This document shows, in pieces, positions 1-5,204 of a stretch of DNA of 5,204 bases. Under the pieces are notes generated by a model, which was not told the DNA's origin, did not search any database, and saw only the letters and a program-made list of their open reading frames with translations. How positions within the stretch are numbered: position 1 is the first letter of the stretch; each line of letters opens with the position of its first letter. This DNA is from Bacteroidota bacterium (GTDB lineage: Bacteria > Bacteroidota > Rhodothermia > Balneolales > Balneolaceae), in NCBI GenBank assembly GCA_024635465.1, contig JAGXIS010000044.1, positions 1-5,204 on the forward strand, given 5' to 3'. A program made the position numbers and the translations under genes.

Positions 1-689
1 CGATTAAACTGAATAAATACAAGATTCCAAATCTCCATGACCCGTGGATCATCTCGATTCACCAGATTCGCACCCGGTTCTTTTTTTCTCTCTTCATCCG
101 ATCTCAGATCGATATGAACTTCTGAACACGGGCCGCACGGCCCGGTTTCACCCATTTCCCAAAAGTTATCCTTTTTGCCAAATTTTAAAATGTGATCGGG
201 AGATATTGATGTTTTCTCTTTCCACAACTCTATTGACTCCTGATCTACAGGCAATCCATCAGAATCATCCCCTTCAAAAACCGTTGCATAAAGACGATCC
301 GGTTCCATTCCCCACCGATCTACGAGAAGTTCCCACGCCCATTCAATGGCTTCTTCCTTGAAGTAATCACCAAATGACCAATTTCCAAGCATTTCGAAAA
401 GAGTATGGTGGTATGTATCATGCCCCACTTCTTCAAGATCATTATGCTTACCGCTTACTCGAATACATCGTTGAGTATCCGCAGCTCTTTTCCAAAGTTT
501 TCCATCCTCAGAAAGTCCCTCTTCATCACCTAGAAAAATGGGCTTAAATTGGTTCATTCCCGCATTGGTGAATAGTAGAGTAGGATCTTCCTTGGGTACT
601 ACAGGAGCACTATCAACGATTAGATGTTCTTTCTCTCGAAAAAATTCCAGAAAATCGTTTCGAATCTGTTTTGATGTTTTAATTGACAT
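1..689 (-). CDS. alaS: Alanyl-tRNA synthetase, N-terminal part (cut by window edge)
   Basis: This cytoplasmic class II aminoacyl-tRNA synthetase charges tRNA-Ala with alanine using ATP. The frame is open from an ATG at 687-689 to the window edge: 229 complete codons plus two bases (CG, so Arg). The visible part is the N-terminal half of the aminoacylation domain. It includes the motif 1 region [12 protein letters not shown] (residues 41-52), the motif 2 region [18 protein letters not shown] (73-90) running into [17 protein letters not shown] (94-110), and [21 protein letters not shown] (about 175-195). Motif 3 (usually DTGMGxER), the tRNA-recognition and editing domains and the C-terminal domain lie outside the window; the full family protein is about 870 residues. 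DTYHHT and the [10 protein letters not shown] segment resemble Bacteroidota-type AlaRS. The leader AAATTTAAATCAATCC before the ATG has no Shine-Dalgarno sequence. The gene is divergent from the DUF502 gene. No frameshift or missing motif is seen. The identification is very secure; the clade assignment is from memory of family sequences. Confidence 0.97.
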   Translation of the reverse strand, partial: MSIKTSKQIRNDFLEFFREKEHLIVDSAPVVPKEDPTLLFTNAGMNQFKPIFLGDEEGLSEDGKLWKRAADTQRCIRVSGKHNDLEEVGHDTYHHTLFEMLGNWSFGDYFKEEAIEWAWELLVDRWGMEPDRLYATVFEGDDSDGLPVDQESIELWKEKTSISPDHILKFGKKDNFWEMGETGPCGPCSEVHIDLRSDEERKKEPGANLVNRDDPRVMEIWNLVFIQFN

Positions 690-872
690 GGATTGATTTA
701 AATTCAAATATCAGCAATGATTACAGCTTTCTAAAATAGTGAAAAATGACAATAATCACATTCATAGTTGATCTATATTAGGAACAAGAGATCAAATTTA
801 ATCATCGGTGGTTATTATTATTCCGTGTTTTGTTCTTTATCTTCTCAAAAAATCTTACACAATCCGCTTATT
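690..872. promoter_or_regulatory. Divergent intergenic region between alaS and the DUF502 gene
   Basis: This 183-base AT-rich spacer must hold the start signals for alaS (leftward) and for the three-gene run (rightward), because both transcripts begin here. I looked for the Bacteroidota promoter pattern (TTTG, about 20 bases, TAnnTTTG) on both strands and found only one-mismatch -7 boxes without a convincing -33 partner, such as TATATTAG at 774-781 on the plus strand. A perfect 7-base inverted repeat, TTGATCT (768-774) and AGATCAA (789-795), has a 14-base spacer, but a match this short is expected by chance in this much AT-rich DNA. The open reading frame upstream of 873 (from an ATG at 768) is read here as non-coding. 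I see no riboswitch, T-box or tRNA. Confidence 0.5.
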
Positions 873-1436
873 ATGAAAATGATACTCAACAACTTCTTTC
901 GGGGATTACTCTTTATACTGCCTCTTTTTGCTACTTTTTATGTTGTTATAGTCCTCATAAACTGGATAGACGAGACCTTAAATACACTCCTCTATTCATG
1001 GTTACCGTTTCAAATTCCCGGATTGGGAATGGTCACAGCCTTTTTTATGATCGTATTCTTAGGTTTTATTGTCTCCAGAGCCATTTCAAAACCGATATTC
1101 AATTATTTTGAAACGTTAATGGCCAGAACACCTTTTATAAAAATCATCTATTCAGCATTCAAAGATTTTACGGAAGCATTTGTTGGCAATAAAAAGAGGT
1201 TCAATAAACCGGTCATTGTAAGTTTGGTTGATGGTATTGATCGCATTGGGTTTATCACTGAAAATGATCTCTCCATTTTAAATGTAACCGATAAGATTGC
1301 CGTATACTGTCCACACTCATACAATTTTTCAGGCAATCTGTTTTTGGTTGATCCGAAACGGGTAACTGTTTTAAAAATAAACCCTACTGACGCCATGAAA
1401 TTTGTTGTGAGTGCGGGTATTACCCATATTGAATAA
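873..1436 (+). CDS. DUF502 (COV-like) family membrane protein
   Basis: This 187-residue protein belongs to the DUF502 family, which includes the plant COV/LCV proteins; the bacterial role is unknown. It has two membrane helices, about residues 10-30 (GLLFILPLFATFYVVIVLI) and 47-69 (ending GFIVSR). These are followed by the family signature around 86-97 (TPFIKIIYSAFK), a soluble domain with GFITEND near 126-132, and a C-terminal block with VYCPHSYNFSGNLFLV (144-159) and DAMKFVVSAGI (173-183), matching the family's usual P-x-x-x-x-x-SG and EA-x-KFV-x-S-x-G ending. I chose the ATG at 873 because the family starts just before the first helix with a short basic segment. The ATG at 768 would add 35 residues that look non-coding; ATG 879 is also possible. 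There is no Shine-Dalgarno sequence. It is probably the first gene of a three-gene operon, ending 22 bases before the class V enzyme. Most likely an inner-membrane protein. Family call firm, function unknown. Confidence 0.9.
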   Translation: MKMILNNFFRGLLFILPLFATFYVVIVLINWIDETLNTLLYSWLPFQIPGLGMVTAFFMIVFLGFIVSRAISKPIFNYFETLMARTPFIKIIYSAFKDFTEAFVGNKKRFNKPVIVSLVDGIDRIGFITENDLSILNVTDKIAVYCPHSYNFSGNLFLVDPKRVTVLKINPTDAMKFVVSAGITHIE

Positions 1437-1458
1437 TGAATTAAATATCTGAATAATC

Positions 1459-2598
1459 ATGAGTTTTAAGAACAAAATCGCTGAAAATTTTCCTCATCAG
1501 TCTGATGGACATATCTATCTGAATCATGCTGCAATTTCACCACTTTCAAAAAATGTACGGAATGCTATTGATCATTTTTTAATCGAAAGACACACCGGAG
1601 CCATCGATCTTTTCGAGCAGTGGAGTGAATTGATTGAAGATACCCGATTAAAAATATCCAAGCTTATTCATTCTACTTCTGCTGATAATATTACTTTCTT
1701 AGGTAATACATCTGAAGCAGTTTCTGCGATTGCAGAAGGATTGACATGGGAAAAAGGTGATGAGATCATTTTAAACACTCTGGAATTCCCCACGAATGTA
1801 CAACCATTTAGAATTCTTGATAGAAAAGGTGTAAAACTTATCTTTATTGAACCTGATGAAGAAGGAATTATTCAACCGGAGGATATTGAAAAGGCAATCA
1901 CAAAAAAAACAAAGATGGTTTCAATCAGTGCGGTTCAGTATTTAACCGGATTGAAATCAAATCTGAGAGCCATTGGTGAACTTTGTGAAAATCATGGCCT
2001 GCTGTTTGTGGTGGATGGAATACAGGGTTTAGGGGCTGTGGATATTGATGTTGTTGAAAGTAAAATTGATGCTCTTGCGAGCGGTTCGCATAAATGGTTG
2101 ATGGCGCCCATGGGAATCGGATTTCTCTATATCTCGGAAAAGATAAAACAACTTTTAACTCCATTCAAAACCGGTTGGCTTTCAGTCGAAGTTCCATGGG
2201 ATATGCGAAATTTTGAACAAAACTGGGCACCTATCAGTAGCCATTTGGAAGTCGGGACTTACAACATGATTGGTATCAAAGGTTTACATGCATCCTTATC
2301 CACTTTTGAAGAAATAGGATATAAAAATGTCTTTTCATTAATTCAAGAGCACACAAACTATCTTTTTGAAAAGCTTTCAGAAGTAAATGGAATTCAACTT
2401 ATTACCCCAAAAGATCCCATTTTCAGGTCCGGAATAGTCACTTTGAAAGTGGATGGAATGAATGACTGTGATCAATTTGTTTCAAATTTAAAGAATCAAA
2501 AGATAACTCTTTCATCGAGAGAGGGATATATTCGTATTTCCCCACACTATTACAATACCAGAAAAGAGCTGGATATTGTACTTACGCATTTTTTATAG
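1459..2598 (+). CDS. Class V aminotransferase-fold PLP enzyme, cysteine-desulfurase-like but lacking the catalytic Cys
   Basis: This 379-residue cytoplasmic protein is a fold-type I PLP enzyme of the class V aminotransferase/SufS-NifS superfamily. Visible features in order are YLNHAAISPLS (20-30, the usual N-terminal entry), the phosphate-binding area LGNTSEAV (81-88), the EFPTN segment (109-113) where SufS has EHHAN with a PLP-stacking His, VVDGIQG (184-190) with Asp186 for the pyridine nitrogen, SGSHKWL (208-214) with the Schiff-base Lys212, and EVGTYN (264-269). At the C-terminus, SSREGYIRISPHYYNTRKE aligns with the RAS...YNT end of SufS and keeps the substrate-carboxylate Arg359. The RxGHHC active-site loop is absent; the only cysteines (176, 337) are elsewhere. 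It is therefore unlikely to be a true cysteine desulfurase and may be a lyase, epimerase or aminotransferase of unknown substrate. The ATG at 1459 gives the normal length. It lies 22 bases after the DUF502 gene and 1 base before the YihY gene, so it is probably co-transcribed. Confidence 0.9.
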   Translation: MSFKNKIAENFPHQSDGHIYLNHAAISPLSKNVRNAIDHFLIERHTGAIDLFEQWSELIEDTRLKISKLIHSTSADNITFLGNTSEAVSAIAEGLTWEKGDEIILNTLEFPTNVQPFRILDRKGVKLIFIEPDEEGIIQPEDIEKAITKKTKMVSISAVQYLTGLKSNLRAIGELCENHGLLFVVDGIQGLGAVDIDVVESKIDALASGSHKWLMAPMGIGFLYISEKIKQLLTPFKTGWLSVEVPWDMRNFEQNWAPISSHLEVGTYNMIGIKGLHASLSTFEEIGYKNVFSLIQEHTNYLFEKLSEVNGIQLITPKDPIFRSGIVTLKVDGMNDCDQFVSNLKNQKITLSSREGYIRISPHYYNTRKELDIVLTHFL

Positions 2599-2599
2599 A

Positions 2600-3508
2600 A
2601 TGAAAGTAATACTAAAAGACATTTGGGAATTAATTAAAACTACGATTGATAAATCTGTAGAGGATGAAATCTTTACTTTTGGTGCTGCAATTGCTTTTTA
2701 TACCATCTTCTCAATCGCTCCTCTATTGATACTCGTTCTTTCTATCAGTGGGTATTTTATGAATCAGGGCACCATATTAGAGCAAATTCGAATGGTAGGC
2801 GGTGATTTTTTAGATGAATCCATGATTACGGCTCTAAATGATTTTGCTCAAAATCGTATAGACGAAGGCGCAGGATTTTTAACAACAATAATCGCCACTT
2901 TAGTCATTATTTTTGGTGCCACCACAGTCATCAGCCAGTTAAAAATCGCACTTAACAAAATATGGAATGTAAGAACGGTTAAAATCAACTCTATCTATAA
3001 CTTCATGTTTAATCGTGGGCTTTCATTTTTAATGATCCTAATGTTCAGCACACTTTTTGTCACGTCGTTAATCGCCGAATCTGTTTTGATAGTTATTAGT
3101 GACTTGTTAACAGATCTTTGGCCGGCTATCAATCTGGATTATTTAATGAATGCCACTCAGATCGGTACGATTGGATTTGCAATACTCTCCTTTACCTTAA
3201 TTTTCAGGATTCTTCCGGATGTAAATGCTCGCTGGAGTGATGTACTTGTTGGCGGGATTGTGACAACACTCCTGTTTATGCTGGGTAAATATTTAATCGG
3301 ATTCTATTTCTCTGCAGCCGGGATTGACGCTACATACAGAGCGGCCGGATCACTCATTGTGTTTGTAATCTGGGTATACTACAATAGCTTGATCATCCTA
3401 GTTGGAGCTGTCTTTACTCAGGTGTATACTGAAAAATTTGGGGGAAAAATAATGCCTTATCGCTTTGTTACACTAGAAGGCGTCCCAACCTTGGAGAGAC
3501 GGGAATAA
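2600..3508 (+). CDS. YihY/BrkB-type inner-membrane protein
   Basis: This 302-residue membrane protein belongs to the YihY/virulence factor BrkB family, once misnamed ribonuclease BN; its biochemical role is not settled. Six hydrophobic segments are visible at about 28-52, 91-112, 138-168, 184-206, 213-237 and 249-274. Family landmarks are FGAAIAFYTIFSIAPLL (27-43), the ALNKIWNV segment after helix 2 (117-124), RILPD (203-207) and the last helix AAGSLIVFVIWVYYNS (248-263). The length is normal for the family. I chose the ATG at 2600, one base after the TAG of the preceding gene, because the protein then starts MKVILKDIWELIK just before the conserved region. A start at 2576 would overlap the upstream gene by 23 bases and add an atypical MYLRIFYR extension. 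No Shine-Dalgarno sequence precedes it, so translation may depend on termination-reinitiation from the class V gene. It is the last gene of the plus-strand run. Confidence 0.93.
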   Translation: MKVILKDIWELIKTTIDKSVEDEIFTFGAAIAFYTIFSIAPLLILVLSISGYFMNQGTILEQIRMVGGDFLDESMITALNDFAQNRIDEGAGFLTTIIATLVIIFGATTVISQLKIALNKIWNVRTVKINSIYNFMFNRGLSFLMILMFSTLFVTSLIAESVLIVISDLLTDLWPAINLDYLMNATQIGTIGFAILSFTLIFRILPDVNARWSDVLVGGIVTTLLFMLGKYLIGFYFSAAGIDATYRAAGSLIVFVIWVYYNSLIILVGAVFTQVYTEKFGGKIMPYRFVTLEGVPTLERRE

Positions 3509-3513
3509 AGCGG
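3509..3513. other. Five-base convergent junction with no separate terminator
   Basis: The stop codons of the YihY gene (TAA, 3506-3508) and of the opposing FNR gene (TAA on the minus strand, 3514-3516) are five bases apart, so any terminators must lie inside the opposing coding sequence. The only perfect pairing I see across the junction is CGGGAAT (3500-3506) with ATTCCCG (3539-3545), with a 32-base loop and no U-tract. That is too weak to call a terminator. Confidence 0.6.
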
Positions 3514-4437
3514 TTAATAGACCTCTTCAAATACTCTCATTCCCGGTTTTACATATTTTCTCAATTCATCATCAGGGATGTCACTAACATTTTCAGGCAA
3601 CTCTTTGCGAACATCCAGATATTCAACGTATCCTTGTTTGATGAGTTCTTTATATATACCGGTTTCCATCCCTTTCATACCACATATATAGATGAGCGTA
3701 TTATCTCTATCCAATAGTGTAGATAGTATATCCCGTCTCTCATCCAGCATACTCTGGACATAGTATTTTGAACCATCTTTTCTGCGATCTTCCCTTGAAA
3801 TCGATGGAATGTAGTGAAAACCGATTTGTTCCTGACCCATTTTCTCAAAATAATCGGCATATAAAAGATCAGTGCGATATGAACATCCAAAAATCAGAGC
3901 CATCTCATTCATATATTTTTCCTCATACAACTCCTGGATCATGCCTCTGAAAGGTGCAATTCCGGTTCCGGTAGCAAAAAAGAGATAGTTAAAATCAGCT
4001 GAATTTTCAGGAAGCAAAAAACGTCGGCCACTGGGCCCTGTCATTTGTACTTTTTCACCCGGCTCTAAATCTGCCAGATAGTTGGATGCTACACCCAGAT
4101 ATATTTTATTTTCAAGTTCTTCGACAGTTCTCTTGACAGTAGTTGATATTAGATGTTTTTGCCCTTTTTCACCTTTTGTCGGTGAAGAAACAGAATAGAG
4201 CCTCATTTTATGTGGTTTCCCTGTTTGTGCATCAACTCCCGGTGGTAAAATACCTATTGACTGTCCTACTCTAACACGATCTACGAGATCCGTACCGGAA
4301 ATATCAAAAGTAACATGCCTGACAAAATTAGGGCTTGATTCCTTGGTCACCACATAGTTTTCAACGACTGTTACTTCAACCGGTGAGTTTTTTGAATAAA
4401 TATTGAGTTCTACTTCGGGCAGCTTTATTTCGGACAT
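3514..4437 (-). CDS. Plant-type ferredoxin-NADP+ reductase
   Basis: This 307-residue flavoprotein matches plant/cyanobacterial ferredoxin-NADP+ reductase, which moves electrons between ferredoxin (or flavodoxin) and NADP(H) using FAD. The FAD domain shows GQSIGILPPGVD (58-69), RLYSVSS (79-85) and GVASNYLADL (115-124). The NADP domain shows ATGTGIAPFRG (155-165), LLYADYFEKM (191-200) and YICGMKGME (250-258). SREDRRKDGSKYYVQ (214-228) lines up without gaps with the plant 2'-phosphate site, keeping Ser214, Arg215, Lys224 and Tyr226, so NADPH is the expected partner. The plant catalytic residues are all present: Ser82, Cys252, Glu305 and the terminal Tyr307 (the chain ends EEVY). Compared with plant enzymes, about 18 extra residues (near 281-300, PENVSDIPDDELRKYVKPGM) precede that tail. 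There is no transit or signal peptide, so it should be cytoplasmic. The leader CAACAAAAAGTA before the ATG is A-rich without a Shine-Dalgarno. No ferredoxin gene is in the window. A BoxA-like oxygenase reductase is a less likely alternative. Confidence 0.9.
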   Translation of the reverse strand: MSEIKLPEVELNIYSKNSPVEVTVVENYVVTKESSPNFVRHVTFDISGTDLVDRVRVGQSIGILPPGVDAQTGKPHKMRLYSVSSPTKGEKGQKHLISTTVKRTVEELENKIYLGVASNYLADLEPGEKVQMTGPSGRRFLLPENSADFNYLFFATGTGIAPFRGMIQELYEEKYMNEMALIFGCSYRTDLLYADYFEKMGQEQIGFHYIPSISREDRRKDGSKYYVQSMLDERRDILSTLLDRDNTLIYICGMKGMETGIYKELIKQGYVEYLDVRKELPENVSDIPDDELRKYVKPGMRVFEEVY

Positions 4438-4528
4438 TACTTTTTGTTGTTAGATTTAAACAGTTGATTTCGAATTGATAAATTCTAAAAAAGATCGAAT
4501 AGAGAAAATAGGGGGAGTTTTTAATATA
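4438..4528 (-). promoter_or_regulatory. Leader/intergenic region upstream of the FNR gene
   Basis: This 91-base AT-rich spacer lies between the stop of the ABC ATPase gene and the start of the FNR gene, both on the minus strand. Its length allows a separate FNR promoter, but I find no good TTTG/TAnnTTTG pair. The only small structure is GAATT (4472-4476) and AATTC (4481-4485) with a 4-base loop, too weak for a terminator and not followed by a U-run on the transcribed strand. Read-through from the ABC gene therefore remains possible. Confidence 0.35.
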
Positions 4529-5152
4529 TCACAATGGAAATTCAATGATTTCATCAAAAATGTCATCAACACCCGTCATAGAGTGGGATGCCATCAAAAC
4601 AAGAGCTCCTTTTTGTTTCACTTCCAGAATCATCTCCAGTACTTTATTGTATGTCGAAGTATCCAAACCCCGCAGCGGCTCATCCATTATAAAAAGAGAC
4701 GGCCTGATAATAAATGCTGCTGCTATCTGAATTTTCTTTTTCATTCCGGTTGAGTAGGTGCCAATCGGTTCATCCCTTTGATCCAGATTCAAACTGTCTA
4801 AAAGATTATTCATTGACGATACTGAGTTTGAATCCCACAAGTTACGGCTTCTCAGTACCCACTCAATTAACTCAACTGCTGTCAGATGTCTGGGCAGTGT
4901 TTCTTCATCATGGACCAAGCCTACATTTTTAAGATACTGATGGGGATTATTATGAATGTTAATATCATTAAAGAACACCGTCCCATCTGTTGGAAATGAA
5001 TTAACAGATAAGATTCGCAGAAATGTTGTTTTACCGGAGCCATTAGGACCGATTATTCCAACACCTCTACCCTTTTCAAATTCAAAAGAAACCTCAGAAA
5101 AAATGGGCTGACCTGCTTTATACTGTTTAGTAAGATTCTTTATTGATAACAT
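4529..5152 (-). CDS. Compact ABC transporter ATP-binding protein
   Basis: This 207-residue nucleotide-binding subunit would drive a membrane permease by ATP hydrolysis on the cytoplasmic face. Visible motifs are an A-loop-type Tyr11 in TKQYKAG, Walker A GPNGSGKT (35-42), signature YSTGM (133-137) in place of LSGGQ, Walker B LFIMDE (153-158), D-loop GLD (162-164) and switch His190 in ASH. The sequence style (YSTGMKKKIQIAAAF) fits the ABC-2-type exporter ATPases (COG1131-like). Two things are odd: the Q-loop region reads VGLVHDEETL (78-87) with no Gln, and the protein stops about 17 residues after the switch His, so it lacks the C-terminal extension many relatives have. The start at 5152 gives the normal MLSIKNLTKQY beginning; no Shine-Dalgarno is seen (AGAAATT before ATG). 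The stop TGA at 4529-4531 shows no frameshift. The partner permease is not visible and may lie beyond the right edge. The length resembles CcmA, but the motifs do not support that name. Substrate unknown. Confidence 0.92.
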   Translation of the reverse strand: MLSIKNLTKQYKAGQPIFSEVSFEFEKGRGVGIIGPNGSGKTTFLRILSVNSFPTDGTVFFNDINIHNNPHQYLKNVGLVHDEETLPRHLTAVELIEWVLRSRNLWDSNSVSSMNNLLDSLNLDQRDEPIGTYSTGMKKKIQIAAAFIIRPSLFIMDEPLRGLDTSTYNKVLEMILEVKQKGALVLMASHSMTGVDDIFDEIIEFPL

Positions 5153-5157
5153 AATTT

Positions 5158-5204
5158 CTAAGATGATACTTCTTTATTGAGTCCGGACATGCCGTATGCC
5201 GATA
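5158..5204 (-). CDS. Possible C-terminal tail of an upstream minus-strand gene (partial)
   Basis: Reading the minus strand from the window edge, one frame gives SAYGMSGLNKEVSS and then a TAG at 5158-5160, five bases before the ATG of the ABC ATPase gene. The tight spacing fits the end of a co-transcribed upstream gene, possibly the transporter's partner. Only 14 codons are visible, another frame is also open to the edge, and no family can be recognised, so this is tentative. Confidence 0.35.
   Translation of the reverse strand, partial: SAYGMSGLNKEVSS

Noticed and set aside
129..144. GC-rich perfect inverted repeat CGGGCCG-CA-CGGCCCG
   Set aside because: It sits inside alaS and results from the codons for the conserved GPCGPC motif, so protein constraint explains it.
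44..361. Plus-strand open frame of 105 codons near the left edge
   Set aside because: It is antisense to the clearly coding alaS gene and its translation has no recognisable domain.
690..720. Bacteroidota-type promoter for alaS around GATATTTG on the minus strand
   Set aside because: It matches the TAnnTTTG box imperfectly, lacks a clear TTTG partner and would leave a leader of only about 10 bases.
768..795. Inverted repeat TTGATCT/AGATCAA with a 14-base spacer in the alaS-DUF502 intergenic region, a possible operator
   Set aside because: A 7-base match within this spacing is expected by chance about this often in 180 bases of AT-rich DNA, and no regulator is nearby.
768..872. Upstream start for the DUF502 gene giving 35 extra residues
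   Set aside because: The extension has no family similarity and does not look like protein; the ATG at 873 places the first helix where the family has it.
1148..1396. Minus-strand open frame of 82 codons within the DUF502 gene
   Set aside because: It is a shadow of the sense coding frame without recognisable motifs.
2576..2599. Earlier start for the YihY gene overlapping the class V gene
   Set aside because: The eight extra residues are the out-of-frame reading of the class V C-terminus; the ATG at 2600 fits the family start.
4472..4485. Small hairpin GAATT-GATA-AATTC as a terminator of the ABC gene
   Set aside because: Five A/T-dominated base pairs are too weak and no U-tract follows on the minus strand.

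Overview
The window is AT-rich, protein-dense chromosomal DNA, most likely from the Bacteroidota/Rhodothermota/Balneolota group. Two things point there. The alanyl-tRNA synthetase fragment has the wording usual in that group ([22 protein letters not shown], with a [10 protein letters not shown] insertion). None of the six visible start codons has a purine-rich Shine-Dalgarno sequence in front of it; the leaders are A/T-rich, as is typical for Bacteroidota. A genus cannot be named from this window.

Layout. Positions 1-689 (minus) hold the N-terminal 229 codons of alaS, cut by the window edge just before class II motif 3. After a divergent intergenic region (690-872) comes a plus-strand run of three closely spaced genes: a DUF502 (COV-like) two-helix membrane protein (873-1436), a fold-type I class V PLP enzyme of the SufS/NifS superfamily that lacks the catalytic cysteine loop (1459-2598), and a YihY/BrkB-type six-helix membrane protein (2600-3508). 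Gaps of 22 bases and 1 base suggest one operon. Five bases further on this run meets a convergent minus-strand gene, a plant-type ferredoxin-NADP+ reductase with every catalytic and NADPH-selecting residue in place (3514-4437). Upstream of it on the same strand, after a 90-base gap, is a compact ABC transporter ATPase (4529-5152). The window ends inside what may be the tail of another minus-strand gene (5158-5204).

How the genes relate. alaS is housekeeping. The plus-strand operon combines two inner-membrane proteins of poorly known role with a PLP enzyme; no shared pathway can be read from the sequence. The FNR would exchange electrons between ferredoxin and NADPH, but no ferredoxin gene is in the window. 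The ABC ATPase would need a permease, which is not visible.

I see no RNA genes, CRISPR array, insertion sequence, phage gene or strong terminator. This is mostly an ordinary region. The points most worth a second look are the cysteine-less class V enzyme, the plant-type FNR with an insertion before its C-terminal tyrosine, and the short ABC ATPase with unusual Q-loop and signature residues. I did not find evidence of a new multi-gene system.
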